53,971 bases of DNA from Paracoccaceae bacterium (lineage in GTDB: Bacteria; Pseudomonadota; Alphaproteobacteria; Rhodobacterales; Rhodobacteraceae). Location of the stretch: the NCBI GenBank assembly GCA_016936395.1, contig JAFGXY010000021.1, forward strand, positions 1 to 53,971. The letters run 5' to 3'. Of this stretch, positions 43,650 to 53,495 are shown piece after piece. Position 1 is the stretch's first letter. Each line of letters starts with the position of its first letter. A program made the position numbers and the translations under genes. Below the pieces are notes generated by a model. It worked only from the letters and a program-made list of their open reading frames with translations, did not search any database and had not been told where the DNA came from.

Positions 43650-46237
43650 CCGCGCGTATTGAACTGAATGGCCGTTGGGTAGACGCGACCGAAGGCCGGG
43701 ATCTGCTGTCCACCTGTCTGGAAAACGGCGTGGATGTGCCGCATTTCTGCTGGCACGGCGCGCTGGGGTCGGTGGGCGCCTGCCGTTTGTGCGCGGTGCG
43801 GGTCTATTCCGGCCCCGATGACACCATGGGCCGGATCGAGATGTCGTGCATGACCCCCGTGCGCGATGGCATGCGGGTCGAGGTCGAAGACGCCGAGGCC
43901 GGCCGTTTCCGCGCCCATGTCATCGAATGGCTGATGCTGAACCACCCGCATGATTGCGCGGTCTGCGAAGAGGGCGGCGCCTGCCATCTGCAAGACATGA
44001 CCGTGGCCACCGGCCACCGCAACCGCCGCAGCGATGCGCCCAAGCGCACCCATGCAAGGCAGGACCTTGGCCCGTTCCTGACCCATGAAATGAACCGCTG
44101 CATCGCCTGCTATCGCTGTGTGCGGTTCTACCGCGACTATGCCGGCGGCCATGACTTCAACGTGTTCGGCGCGCATGACCGGGTGTGGTTTGGCCGGGCC
44201 GAGGCCGGGGCGCTAGACAGCCCCTTTGCCGGCAATCTGGCCGAGATTTGCCCGACCGGCGTATTTGACGACAAGCCGTGGTCGCAGCACTATGCCCGGC
44301 CCTGGGACATGACCGAAACGCCCGCGATCTGCACGCATTGCTCGGTTGGCTGCAACATCACACTGCACGAACGGGCAGGCACCCTGCGCAAGGTGCAAAA
44401 CCGCTATCACGGCGCAATCAACAGGTTTTTCCTGTGTGACCGGGGCCGTTTCGGCCCGTGGTTTGTCGATGCGCCGGGCCGGATCACCGCCCCGCGACAC
44501 AACGGCGCGGACGTCACCCCCGACGGCGCGCTTGCCATCGCCCGGCAGGCGGTGGCAAATGGTGCCATCGGCATCGGCTCGCCCCGCGCCTCGCTAGAGG
44601 CGAATTTCGCGCTTCGCGAAATGGTTGGCCCCGACCGCTTCTTTGCCGGGATCAGCGACGCCGAGGTGGCGCAGGTGGCGCGGATGCTGGCGATCCTGCA
44701 ATCCACCCCCGCCTCCATCGCCACGATCAAGGATTTCGAGTCCGCCGATGCAGCCCTGGTGCTGGGCGAGGATCTGACCGCCACCGCGCCCCGCGCCGCT
44801 TTGGCGCTGCGGCAGGCGGCGCGCGGGGCGGAAAAGGCGCTGGCGGGGGAAAAGGGCGTGCCCGACTGGCTGGATCAAGCGGTGCGGGTGGCCGGTGAAG
44901 GCCGCCGCTCGCCGATCGCCCTCGTCACGCCCTTGCCCGATGCGCTGGACGATGCAGCCTCCCATCCGCTGCGCCGCGCCCCCGATCAGGTGGCAGCCTT
45001 CGGCTTTGCCGTAGCCGCCGCCCTGCGGGGTGAAGCCGCCGAGCCAGAGGCCATGGCCGTGGCGGCAGCCTTGGCACAGGCCAGCGCGCCCTTGCTGGTG
45101 GCCGGGCTTGGCCTGTCGCGCGCCGAACCCGCCGAGGCGCTGGCCGCCATTGCCGCCGCCCTTGGCGCAAAGGCGCGCATCGCCCTGTTCCCGCCCGAGG
45201 CCAACAGCTTCGGCCTTGCGCTGCTGTCGCCCAAAGGCGGGCTTGAGTCCGCGCTTGCCGCCAACCCTGCCCCGCTGATTGTGTTGGAAAATGACCTGTT
45301 CCAGCGCGCCGATCCCGCGGCTGTCAACGCGCTCCTGTCCCGCGCGCCGCTGACCATTGCACTCGATTGCCTTGACACCGCCACGACCGCGCGCGCCGGC
45401 CTTGTGCTGCCGGTGGCCAGCATGGCCGAGGCGACGGGCACCTATGTCAACCACGAGGGCCGCGCCCAGCGCAGCCTTGCCGCCCGCCGCCCGACCGATT
45501 CCGCCCCCGCCGCATGGCGCGTGCTGTCGCAGATCGGCGGATTGTTTGCCAACAATGCCCGGCTGGATGACGTTCTGGCGCGGCTCGCCACCAAAATCGC
45601 CACCCTAGCCGGGGCCGCCACCGCCGCCCCCTTGGCCGATGCGATGCCCCCGGTTGCCCGCGCACCCGAAAGCTATTCCGGGCGCACCGCGCATGATCTG
45701 GCGGGCCGGGTCGCCGCAGGCACATTGCCGCAGACCGACCCCGATTCCGGCATGGGCTGGTCGATGGAAGGCCGTCGCGGCGCCGATGTGCCGCCCGCGC
45801 TGTCCACCGGGCCGCACCGGCCGGGGATGCATTCGGTCAGTGCCGCCTATGCCGCGCAAACCACCATCGGCGGGCCGCTGAAGGGCGGCGATCCGGGGGC
45901 GCTGCTGCTGGTCAAGACCGAAACCCCCGGTCAGGCCCTGACCGACCCCAGCCCCAAGGGCGATGGCCTGCGGTGGCTGCCGCTGCACACCCCTTTCAGC
46001 GCCTCTGAAACCGACCACGCCAGCCCCCCCCTTGCCGCCCGCGCGCCTGCAACGCAGCTGCTGCTGCACCCTGACGACGCCGCCCGCCTTGGCCTGATGG
46101 CGGGAGCGCAAGCGCTGGTCGATGGTCAGCCTTGCGCCGCCCGCGTCACGCTGGACGCGTGCATGCCGCGCGGCTGGGTTGGTCTGACCGCGCCACGCGG
46201 CCGCAGCCACCTTGTGACATTGGGGGCCGCACCATGA
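43646..46237 (+). CDS. nuoG: NADH:quinone oxidoreductase subunit G
   Basis: 863 residues from MTARIELNGRWVDA (ATG in ATGA with the nuoF stop). [2Fe-2S] N1b ligands: CLENGVDVPHFCWHG and GACRLCAV; N4/N5 ligands: HPHDCAVCEEGGACHL, then CIACYRCVRFY and ICPTGVF. A further set, CTHCSVGCN with a later FLCDRG, would hold cluster N7, seen in E. coli and Thermus but lost in mitochondria-type enzymes. The C-terminal part (about 260-863) is the degenerate molybdopterin-oxidoreductase domain, Ala/Pro-rich near the end. It overlaps nuoF and nuoH by 4 bases. Confidence 0.95.
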   Translation: MTARIELNGRWVDATEGRDLLSTCLENGVDVPHFCWHGALGSVGACRLCAVRVYSGPDDTMGRIEMSCMTPVRDGMRVEVEDAEAGRFRAHVIEWLMLNHPHDCAVCEEGGACHLQDMTVATGHRNRRSDAPKRTHARQDLGPFLTHEMNRCIACYRCVRFYRDYAGGHDFNVFGAHDRVWFGRAEAGALDSPFAGNLAEICPTGVFDDKPWSQHYARPWDMTETPAICTHCSVGCNITLHERAGTLRKVQNRYHGAINRFFLCDRGRFGPWFVDAPGRITAPRHNGADVTPDGALAIARQAVANGAIGIGSPRASLEANFALREMVGPDRFFAGISDAEVAQVARMLAILQSTPASIATIKDFESADAALVLGEDLTATAPRAALALRQAARGAEKALAGEKGVPDWLDQAVRVAGEGRRSPIALVTPLPDALDDAASHPLRRAPDQVAAFGFAVAAALRGEAAEPEAMAVAAALAQASAPLLVAGLGLSRAEPAEALAAIAAALGAKARIALFPPEANSFGLALLSPKGGLESALAANPAPLIVLENDLFQRADPAAVNALLSRAPLTIALDCLDTATTARAGLVLPVASMAEATGTYVNHEGRAQRSLAARRPTDSAPAAWRVLSQIGGLFANNARLDDVLARLATKIATLAGAATAAPLADAMPPVARAPESYSGRTAHDLAGRVAAGTLPQTDPDSGMGWSMEGRRGADVPPALSTGPHRPGMHSVSAAYAAQTTIGGPLKGGDPGALLLVKTETPGQALTDPSPKGDGLRWLPLHTPFSASETDHASPPLAARAPATQLLLHPDDAARLGLMAGAQALVDGQPCAARVTLDACMPRGWVGLTAPRGRSHLVTLGAAP

Positions 46238-47199
46238 TCGTGCAAACCCTTCTGGTCACACTCTTTTCCATCACCCTGATCGCTGCGCTGCTGACTGCCG
46301 CCGGCGTGTTCACGTGGGTAGAGCGCCGGGTCTTGGGGTTCTTTCAGGAACGGCTTGGCCCCAACCGCGTCGGCCCGTTCGGCTTTTTGCAATGGATCGC
46401 CGACACGGTGAAACTGATCACCAAGGAAGACGCGCTGCCGCCCGATGCCGATGTGGTGTCCTACCGCCTTGCCCCGGTGCTGGTGGCGGTGCCCATGCTG
46501 GCGGGCTTTGGCGTGGTTGCCTTTGGCCCCGGCCTTGCGATTTCCGCGCTCGACATGGGGCTGATGTTCGCCATGGGCATGCTGGCGCTGACGGTTTACG
46601 GCATCGTGCTGGGGGCATGGGCGTCGCGCAATCGCTATGCCATGCTGGGCGGCTTGCGCGCGGCGGCTCAGCTTCTGGCCTACGAATCCTTTCTGGGCCT
46701 GTCGCTGATGGGGGTGGTGCTGCTGGCGGGCAGCTTTACCATGGGCGACATCGTGCAGGCGCAACAGGACTATTGGTTCATCCTGCTGCAACCCTTGGGT
46801 GCGGTGCTGTTCTTCATCGCCGGAATCGGGGCGGCCCACCGCCTGCCGTTCGATTTGCAGGAATCCGAGCAAGACCTCGTCGCAGGCTTCATGACCGAGT
46901 ATTCCGGCATGAGCTTTGCGCTGTTTTTCCTCGGCGAATATCTGGCGGTGTTGCTGGTGGCATCGCTGTTCACCACTCTGTTCCTTGGCGGCTGGCTGGG
47001 GCCCTTCCTGCCCGGCCCGGTCTGGTTTGGCCTCAAGGTCGGTATCATCGCCTTTGTCTTCATCTGGCTGCGCGCCGCCCTGCCCCGGCCCCGCTATGAC
47101 CAGTTGATCTCGTTTGCCTGGAAAATCGCGCTGCCGCTGGCCCTGCTGAACCTGCTGGCAACCGGCTGGATACTGGCTGTCTGGAGGGCTGCACCATGA
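46234..47199 (+). CDS. nuoH: NADH:quinone oxidoreductase subunit H
   Basis: 321 residues, about eight helices. The conserved quinone-channel loop is [20 protein letters not shown], and [20 protein letters not shown] carries the acidic residues that link quinone reduction to proton pumping. The ATG overlaps the nuoG stop; the frame is open further upstream but this is the family start. Confidence 0.96.
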   Translation: MIVQTLLVTLFSITLIAALLTAAGVFTWVERRVLGFFQERLGPNRVGPFGFLQWIADTVKLITKEDALPPDADVVSYRLAPVLVAVPMLAGFGVVAFGPGLAISALDMGLMFAMGMLALTVYGIVLGAWASRNRYAMLGGLRAAAQLLAYESFLGLSLMGVVLLAGSFTMGDIVQAQQDYWFILLQPLGAVLFFIAGIGAAHRLPFDLQESEQDLVAGFMTEYSGMSFALFFLGEYLAVLLVASLFTTLFLGGWLGPFLPGPVWFGLKVGIIAFVFIWLRAALPRPRYDQLISFAWKIALPLALLNLLATGWILAVWRAAP

Positions 47200-47690
47200 T
47201 CGGCATCCTGAACTCGTTTCTGCGCATCGGGCGGATGCTGGGGGCCAAGACCCAGACCCGGGGCTACCCCGAGGAAAAGCCGGTGCTGCCGCCGCGTTAC
47301 CGCGCCCGCATCATCCTGACCCGCGATCCTGATGGGCAGGAACGCTGCGTTGCCTGCAACCTGTGCGCCGCCGTCTGCCCGGTCGATTGCATCGACGTCG
47401 TCAAGGCCGAAACCGAAGACGGGCATTGGTATCCCGAAACCTTCCGCATCAACTTTGCCCGCTGCATCTTTTGCGGCTTTTGCGAAGAGGCCTGCCCCAC
47501 CTCGGCCATCCAACTGACGCCCGATTTCGAACTGGCCGATTACGCGCGCGGCTCGCTGGTCTATGACAAGGAACACCTGACCATCGCAGGCGAAGGCAAG
47601 CATCCTGGCTATCGCTATTGGGATATCGCGGGCAAGGCCAAGACCGAAGCCGAGGCAGCCCCCGTCGATGTCAGGGATCTGTTGCCATGA
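47196..47690 (+). CDS. nuoI: NADH:quinone oxidoreductase subunit I (clusters N6a/N6b)
   Basis: 164 residues with two [4Fe-4S] motifs: [17 protein letters not shown] and [16 protein letters not shown]. It passes electrons from NuoG to NuoB. It overlaps nuoH and nuoJ by 4 bases. Confidence 0.96.
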   Translation: MIGILNSFLRIGRMLGAKTQTRGYPEEKPVLPPRYRARIILTRDPDGQERCVACNLCAAVCPVDCIDVVKAETEDGHWYPETFRINFARCIFCGFCEEACPTSAIQLTPDFELADYARGSLVYDKEHLTIAGEGKHPGYRYWDIAGKAKTEAEAAPVDVRDLLP

Positions 47691-48211
47691 TCGGTTGGTT
47701 TCCCCTGTTCCTTGGCACTCTGGCGCTTGTCTCGGCGGCTCTGGCGGTCACGCGGCCTTCGGTCGTCCACGGGTTGATGTGGCTGGTTGCGGCGCTGTTG
47801 TCACTGGCCGCCACCTTCTTTGCGCTTGGCGCGGGGTTTGCCGGGGCGGTGCAGATCCTGATCTATGCCGGGGCAATTCTGGCGGTGTTCGTGTTTGTGG
47901 TGATGACCTTCGACGCCTCGCCGCCGGCGCTGGCGCGCGAACGGTTGCGGCTGAAACAGGCCGCGCGGTGGCCGTTGCTGATGGTGCTGGCCCTGGGCCT
48001 GCCGCTGGCCTTCGGGCTGTGGGGCGGGGCGGTGGCGACGGGGCTTGCCCCCGGTGGCCGCGTGCCGGTGCAGGCGGTGGGCGGCTTGCTGTTCGGGCCT
48101 TGGGCCGTGGCTGTGGAAATCGCCTCCTTCCTGCTGATCGCGGCGCTTTTGGGCGCGCGTCATCTGGTGCGCCGCGATCCGCCCACCGACAGCGAAAGGC
48201 CCGCGCCATGA
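47687..48211 (+). CDS. nuoJ: NADH:quinone oxidoreductase subunit J
   Basis: 174 residues, five helices. The third helix, with [20 protein letters not shown], holds the conserved Tyr and the pi-bulge region. The ATG overlaps the nuoI stop (ATGA). Overlaps nuoK by 4 bases. Confidence 0.94.
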   Translation: MIGWFPLFLGTLALVSAALAVTRPSVVHGLMWLVAALLSLAATFFALGAGFAGAVQILIYAGAILAVFVFVVMTFDASPPALARERLRLKQAARWPLLMVLALGLPLAFGLWGGAVATGLAPGGRVPVQAVGGLLFGPWAVAVEIASFLLIAALLGARHLVRRDPPTDSERPAP

Positions 48212-48516
48212 CCGACACCTTCCTGATCGGCATGCTGGTGCTGGCAGCAGGGCTGTTCGCCGTCGGCCTGTTTGGCGTGCTGGCCCGCCGCGCGGTGCTG
48301 TTCCAGCTTCTGTCGCTTGAGGTGATGCTGTCGGGCCCGTCGCTGGCCTTTGTCGCCGCCGGTGCGCGGCATGGCGATCCGGCGGGTCAGGGCATGTTCG
48401 TGCTGGTGCTGATCCTTGCCGCCGCCGAGGTGGCGCTGGGCCTTGCGCTTTATCTGCGCATGGCGCGCACCGCCGATGTCACCGACAGCGACAGCATCCG
48501 TGACCTGAGGCACTGA
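48208..48516 (+). CDS. nuoK: NADH:quinone oxidoreductase subunit K
   Basis: 102 residues, three helices. The two membrane Glu residues of the proton path are in LLSLEVMLSGPSLAFV and LAAAEVALGLAL. Overlaps nuoJ by 4 bases; 3 bases separate it from nuoL, the only non-overlapping junction after nuoB. Confidence 0.94.
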   Translation: MTDTFLIGMLVLAAGLFAVGLFGVLARRAVLFQLLSLEVMLSGPSLAFVAAGARHGDPAGQGMFVLVLILAAAEVALGLALYLRMARTADVTDSDSIRDLRH

Positions 48517-48519
48517 CAG

Positions 48520-50538
48520 ATGACGCTTTCCCCCGCCCTCATCCTGCTTCTGGTGCCCAGCTTCGCGCTGGCCGCCTTCATGGTGCTGGGGCTTTACCCC
48601 TATACCTTGCGGCGCCGACAGGTGCATATCATCGCGCTGCTGGGCGGGGCCTTGCCGCTGCTGATCATGGCCCCGCTGACCGGGCTGTGTGCCGCGGGCC
48701 ATTGCCTTGGCGTGGTGCCGATCTTTACCCTGACCGTAGGCCAATCGGTGGTGGCGCTGGCGCTGACACTGGACCCGCTGGGTGCCACCATCGGCCTGAC
48801 CGTTTCTGCCATCGGGGCGGCGGTGCTGGTCTATTCCATCACCTACATGGCCGCCACGTCACTGGCCGACCTGCGCCGGTTCTTTGCCCTGATGAACCTG
48901 TTTCTGGCCGCCATGCTGACCATGGTTCTGGCCGGTGACAGCATCGTCTTCTTCCTGGGGTGGGAGCTGATGGGCCTGTGCAGCTATTTCCTGATTGCCT
49001 ACAACACCACTTCGGCCGAATCCATTACCGCCGGCCGCAAGGCGTTTATCATGACGCGGGTGGCGGATGCCTACCTTCTGGCCGCGCTGCTGCTGCTGTT
49101 CCTGCACGCCAATTCGGTCCGGCTTGACGTGTTGATCCCGGCCAGCGCCACCCTTGATGCCACGATGACCATCGTGATCGCGGCGCTGCTTCTGGGCGGG
49201 GCCTTGGGCAAATCGGCGCAGGTACCTTTTCACACCTGGCTGCCCTCGGCCATGGCCGGGCCGACGCCGGTGTCGGCGCTGCTGCACTCGGCCACCATGG
49301 TCGCGGCGGGCGCGTTCCTCCTGATGCGCTTTGCGCCGCTGATGCAACTGGCGCCTGCGGTGCAGGTGGCGGCGGCGGTGCTGGGGGTGGCGACCGCGGC
49401 CTATGGCGCGATGTCGGCGCTGTTCCAGCAGGATGTGAAACGCCTGCTGGCCTATTCGTCGATCAGTCAGATCGGGTTCATGATGCTGTCGCTGGGGGTG
49501 GGCGCCCCCGAGGCGGCGGCCGCGCACTTCGTGATGCACGCGATCTTCAAGTCGCTGCTGTTTCTGGCGGCAGGCGACATCACCCATGGTTGCGTCGAAG
49601 GCACCGACCTGTCCTCGATGCGCGGGGCCTGGACGCGCAAACCCGTCAGCTATGTGGCCTTTGTCGCGGGCGGCGCCTCGCTGGCGGGCCTGCCGATGAT
49701 CACCGCAGGCTGGTGGTCGAAAGAAGCGATCCTCAGCGCGGTTCAGGGCTTTGGTGCCGTCGGTCAGGTGTTGTGGCTGGGCGCGGTGCTGACGGCGCTG
49801 TTGACCGGGGCCTATGCGTCGCGCGCCATCATGATCGGGCTGATGCCGATGCGCGACAGCGATATGCCACACGCAGGCAACGTCCATCGGCACGAAGCCC
49901 CGCGCACCGGCACCATCTGGACCAACCTGCCGCTGATGCTGCTGGCCACCGGGGCGATTGTGGCCGGGGTGCTGGTCACGCCGATCATGCATTTTCTGGG
50001 GGCCGAAGAACCGCATGCCTCGGCGTTTTCGGTCTATGTTGCCGCCGCCGCACCCCTGCTGGGTGTGGGTCTTGCGCTGGCGCTGGTGTTTGTGCCGCGC
50101 CTGTCCGAAGGACTGCGCAACGTCCGCGCCATCAGCCGCAAGGCCCGCAAGATGCCGCGCCGCGGCGAGGGCGGGCCGCAAAGCCGCTTTGTCCGGCTGG
50201 CACTCTGGCTCAACTGGGGCATGCGATTTGATGGCCTGTATCAGGTGATGTTCGTGCGCCCCTTTGTGAAAGGCGTGCGCTGGCTGAACGGATACGGCAG
50301 CGCCCCCGCCGACCCGGTGGGAACATGGCCGATGCTGGCGCTGGTCTGGCTGCAACAGAAAATTACCGCCCCCCTCGCTCCGGACTGGTTTGACAAGCTC
50401 TGGATGTGGGGGGCGGCGGGCGTCGTCCGGCTGTGGGCGCTGGTGCGCAGGGTGCAAACAGGCCGTGTCCGCGACTATGGCTTTGCCATGGCCGGCGGCA
50501 TTGCCGGACTTTTACTGCTGGTTTGGGGAACACCATGA
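48520..50538 (+). CDS. nuoL: NADH:quinone oxidoreductase subunit L (antiporter-like)
   Basis: 672 residues, about 16 helices. Proton-channel residues are visible: Glu in FFLGWELMGLCSYFLIAYN, Lys in ALGKSAQVPFHTWLPSAMAG, and His in HSATMVAAGAFLLMR. The C-terminal part carries the lateral helix and a final helix. Overlaps nuoM by 4 bases. Confidence 0.95.
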   Translation: MTLSPALILLLVPSFALAAFMVLGLYPYTLRRRQVHIIALLGGALPLLIMAPLTGLCAAGHCLGVVPIFTLTVGQSVVALALTLDPLGATIGLTVSAIGAAVLVYSITYMAATSLADLRRFFALMNLFLAAMLTMVLAGDSIVFFLGWELMGLCSYFLIAYNTTSAESITAGRKAFIMTRVADAYLLAALLLLFLHANSVRLDVLIPASATLDATMTIVIAALLLGGALGKSAQVPFHTWLPSAMAGPTPVSALLHSATMVAAGAFLLMRFAPLMQLAPAVQVAAAVLGVATAAYGAMSALFQQDVKRLLAYSSISQIGFMMLSLGVGAPEAAAAHFVMHAIFKSLLFLAAGDITHGCVEGTDLSSMRGAWTRKPVSYVAFVAGGASLAGLPMITAGWWSKEAILSAVQGFGAVGQVLWLGAVLTALLTGAYASRAIMIGLMPMRDSDMPHAGNVHRHEAPRTGTIWTNLPLMLLATGAIVAGVLVTPIMHFLGAEEPHASAFSVYVAAAAPLLGVGLALALVFVPRLSEGLRNVRAISRKARKMPRRGEGGPQSRFVRLALWLNWGMRFDGLYQVMFVRPFVKGVRWLNGYGSAPADPVGTWPMLALVWLQQKITAPLAPDWFDKLWMWGAAGVVRLWALVRRVQTGRVRDYGFAMAGGIAGLLLLVWGTP

Positions 50539-52028
50539 CACTTGGCGCAATCATCCTTTTGCCATTCTTCGGCGGCCTTGTGGCGCTGTTTGCCAACCTG
50601 ATCTGGCCGCGAACCGACCGTTGGGTGGCGCTTGCCTCGCTGGTGCTGGGCATGGCGGCGCTGATCTTCGTCACCGCCCAGGGCGTGCTGACCGGCAGCA
50701 GCGCCGCGGGCATTGAAGGCGAGGCCGGCCGTTGGCTGGCCCTGCACCGGTCGGACTGGGCCCCGGCGCTTGGCGTGCAGATCCTGCTGGCGATGGATGG
50801 CCTGTCGGGCGTCTTGCTGTTCCTGTCGCTGGGCCTTGGCATCCTGACCGTGATCCTGTCGTGGAACGAGACCGAGAAATCCGCGCTCTTGATGGCCGCC
50901 CTGTGCTGGACCGTGGCCACCTCGAACGGCGTGTTTCTGGCCTTTGACCTGCTGGTCTTCGCCTTCTTCTGGGAGCTGATGATGGTCCCCGCCTTCCTGA
51001 TGATCGCGATCTGGGGCCATGGCACGCGAGAGGCGACCGCGATCAAGTTCCTGATCTTCAACACCATCGCGGGCTTGGGCCTGCTGGCCGCCGTGTTCTA
51101 TCTGGGCTCTACCAGCGAAGGCCCCGTCACCTTTGACGCCTTCGTGATCGCCGCACGCGACATTGACCCCACGGTGCAGGTCTGGGTGCTGGCGGGCTTT
51201 GCGCTGGCCTTCATGGTCAAGCTGCCAGTGCCGCCGTTCCACGCCTGGCTGCCCGATGCCCATACCCAGGCCCCCACAGTGGGGTCGATCCTGCTGGCCG
51301 GTCTGCTGCTCAAGACCGGGGCTTATGGCCTGTTCCGCTTTCCCGCCATGCTGTTCCCCGATGGCTTTGCGGTGCTGGCCCCCTATGGCCTGATCCTGGG
51401 CGCGTTCGGCACCATCTATGGCGCGCTGGTCGCCTGCGGCCAGACCGATGCCAAGCGGTTGGTCGCCTATACCTCGGTCGCGCACATGAGCGTGGTTCTG
51501 ATGGGCATTTGCGGCGGCGTGCACTTTTCGATGATGGGGGCGGGTATCGTGATGGTGGCGCATGCCTTTTCCGCCTCGGCGCTGTTCTTGCTGATCGGCG
51601 CGATCTATGACCGCGTCGGCACCCGCGACATCCGCCAGTTGGGCGGCCTGCAACGCAACGCGCCGCGCTTTGCCGCCACCTTTGCGCTGTTCTTTTCCGC
51701 CACCCTTGCCATGCCCGGCACCGCCAACTTTCTGGGTGAGGCGCTGGTGATCACCGGCATGTTCCAGGTCAACTGGGTCTATGCCTCGATCACCCTGATC
51801 TCTCTGGTGATCTCGGTGGTCTATGCCACACGCTTGTTCCAGCGCGTGGTCTTTGGCGCATCGCGCAAGGCCGAAGTCAAGCAAGACCTGACCTGGCGCG
51901 AGCTTGGCCCGATCCTCGTGCTGGGCACCGGCACGCTGTTTTTCGGCCTGTTGCCGCAGGGCCTGATGGTGGCGCTTGATCCGGCGGTGAACGCGGCGGT
52001 GGGTGCCATTCAGGCGGTGACGAAATGA
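50535..52028 (+). CDS. nuoM: NADH:quinone oxidoreductase subunit M (antiporter-like)
   Basis: 497 residues from MTLGAIILLPFFGG (ATGA with nuoL). Glu in FFWELMMVPAFLMIAIWG, Lys in FALAFMVKLPVPPFHAWLPD and AHTQAPTVGSILLAGLLLK mark the proton channel. Overlaps nuoN by 4 bases. Confidence 0.96.
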   Translation: MTLGAIILLPFFGGLVALFANLIWPRTDRWVALASLVLGMAALIFVTAQGVLTGSSAAGIEGEAGRWLALHRSDWAPALGVQILLAMDGLSGVLLFLSLGLGILTVILSWNETEKSALLMAALCWTVATSNGVFLAFDLLVFAFFWELMMVPAFLMIAIWGHGTREATAIKFLIFNTIAGLGLLAAVFYLGSTSEGPVTFDAFVIAARDIDPTVQVWVLAGFALAFMVKLPVPPFHAWLPDAHTQAPTVGSILLAGLLLKTGAYGLFRFPAMLFPDGFAVLAPYGLILGAFGTIYGALVACGQTDAKRLVAYTSVAHMSVVLMGICGGVHFSMMGAGIVMVAHAFSASALFLLIGAIYDRVGTRDIRQLGGLQRNAPRFAATFALFFSATLAMPGTANFLGEALVITGMFQVNWVYASITLISLVISVVYATRLFQRVVFGASRKAEVKQDLTWRELGPILVLGTGTLFFGLLPQGLMVALDPAVNAAVGAIQAVTK

Positions 52029-53401
52029 CACCCGCCGACCTGACCGCCGCCGACCTGACCGCATTGGCCCCGCTGATCGTCCTTGGTGTGGCGATCGTGG
52101 TGTCGATGTTGCTGGCCCCCAAGGCCGATGCCGCTCTGGTGCGCTATGTGGCCGCGCTGGGGCCCTTTGCAGCGATGGGCATCGCGGTGATGCGGCTGGG
52201 CACCCCGTCGCTGCCAATGCCCGCGCTGTTGGTGGATGACGGGTTTGCCCGCCTGGGCGTGGCGCTGGTGGCGGCCACCGGGCTGGCCTGCCTGATCTTT
52301 CTGCGCCCCGCCCTGCCGGCCCGCGAAGGCCCGCCCCTGATGGTGCTGGCCACCTTGGGCGGCGCGGTGCTGGCGATGGCAAACCACGCGGCCACGGTGT
52401 TTCTGGGGCTAGAGATCATCACCCTGTCGCTCTTGGCGCTGACCGTGCTGCCGCGCAGCAACGCATCGCTGGAAGCGGCCTACAAACTGCTGATCCTTGG
52501 CGCCATCGGTGCTGCGGCCCTGCTCTTGGGTTTTGCACTGGCTTATGCCGAAACCGGCGATCTGTCGCTGCGCGCATGGTCTGGGTCTGGCATGCTGGTG
52601 CGGCTGGGCGCGGCCTTGTTGCTGGCGGGGATCGCGTTCAAATTCTCGCTGGTGCCGTTCCACATGTGGACGCCCGACCTGTTTTCAGGCGCGCCGCCTG
52701 CGGTTGCTGCCTTTGCCGGCGTTGCCTCCAAGGTGGCGGTGGCGGTGGTGCTGATCCGGCTGGCCGCCGCCCCCATGCCCGAACCGGTGTGGAGCACGGG
52801 CCTTGCCGCCATCGGCGTGGCGTCCATCCTGCTGGGCAATATTCAGGCCTTGCGCCAACCGTCGCTGGTGCGGATGCTGGGCTATTCGGCGGTGGCGCAT
52901 TCGGGCTATGTCGCGGTCATTCTGGCCAGTGGTGCGCCCTTGGGGGCCGAGGCCGCGCTGTTTTACCTTGCATCCTATGCCCCCGGCCTGATTGCTGCGT
53001 TCTGCGTCGCCGCAGGCATGGGCGGCGCCCCGATGCTGGACGATCTGCGCGGCCTGATCTGGCGCAGCCCGATTGCCGGGGCGGCGCTTGCCCTGGCCCT
53101 GCTGTCCTTGGCCGGGCTTCCGGCATCGGTCGGTTTCCTGGGCAAATTCTACCTGTTCACCGCGCTGATCGAGGCCGAGGCCTGGGCCCTGCTGGCGGCG
53201 GCGGCGGTGGGTTCGGCGCTTGGGCTTTATTTCTACATGGTCTTCATGGTCACGCTGTTCCGCCGCGATGATACCCCGCGCCCCACCCCGCAGTTCCAGA
53301 CCGCCGATACCATCTTGCTGCTAACCGCCTCGGGCATGATCGCAGCCCTTGGCGTCAATCCCAACCCGCTGGTCAACCTGGTGCGTCTGGCGCTGCCATA
53401 G
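52025..53401 (+). CDS. nuoN: NADH:quinone oxidoreductase subunit N (antiporter-like)
   Basis: 458 residues. FLGLEIITLSLLALTVLPR and FKFSLVPFHMWTPDLFSGAP give the Glu and Lys of the third proton channel; LAGLPASVGFLGKFYLF is typical of NuoN. Last gene of the operon. No clear terminator hairpin was found in the 94 bases before gpmI. Confidence 0.95.
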   Translation: MTPADLTAADLTALAPLIVLGVAIVVSMLLAPKADAALVRYVAALGPFAAMGIAVMRLGTPSLPMPALLVDDGFARLGVALVAATGLACLIFLRPALPAREGPPLMVLATLGGAVLAMANHAATVFLGLEIITLSLLALTVLPRSNASLEAAYKLLILGAIGAAALLLGFALAYAETGDLSLRAWSGSGMLVRLGAALLLAGIAFKFSLVPFHMWTPDLFSGAPPAVAAFAGVASKVAVAVVLIRLAAAPMPEPVWSTGLAAIGVASILLGNIQALRQPSLVRMLGYSAVAHSGYVAVILASGAPLGAEAALFYLASYAPGLIAAFCVAAGMGGAPMLDDLRGLIWRSPIAGAALALALLSLAGLPASVGFLGKFYLFTALIEAEAWALLAAAAVGSALGLYFYMVFMVTLFRRDDTPRPTPQFQTADTILLLTASGMIAALGVNPNPLVNLVRLALP

Positions 53402-53495
53402 GCGCTTTGCAGCCCACCCCCGTGCGAGCCGCACCCTTGCGAAGCATACGCAGCGCAGGCTATCACTGGGCGCAACTCCAGCCACGAGGCAGACC

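Noticed and set aside
48859..50457. 532-codon minus-strand open frame antisense to nuoL
   Set aside because: Low-complexity His/Arg/Gln-rich sequence, a shadow of the real gene; the same holds for the frame at 50475-52382 antisense to nuoM.
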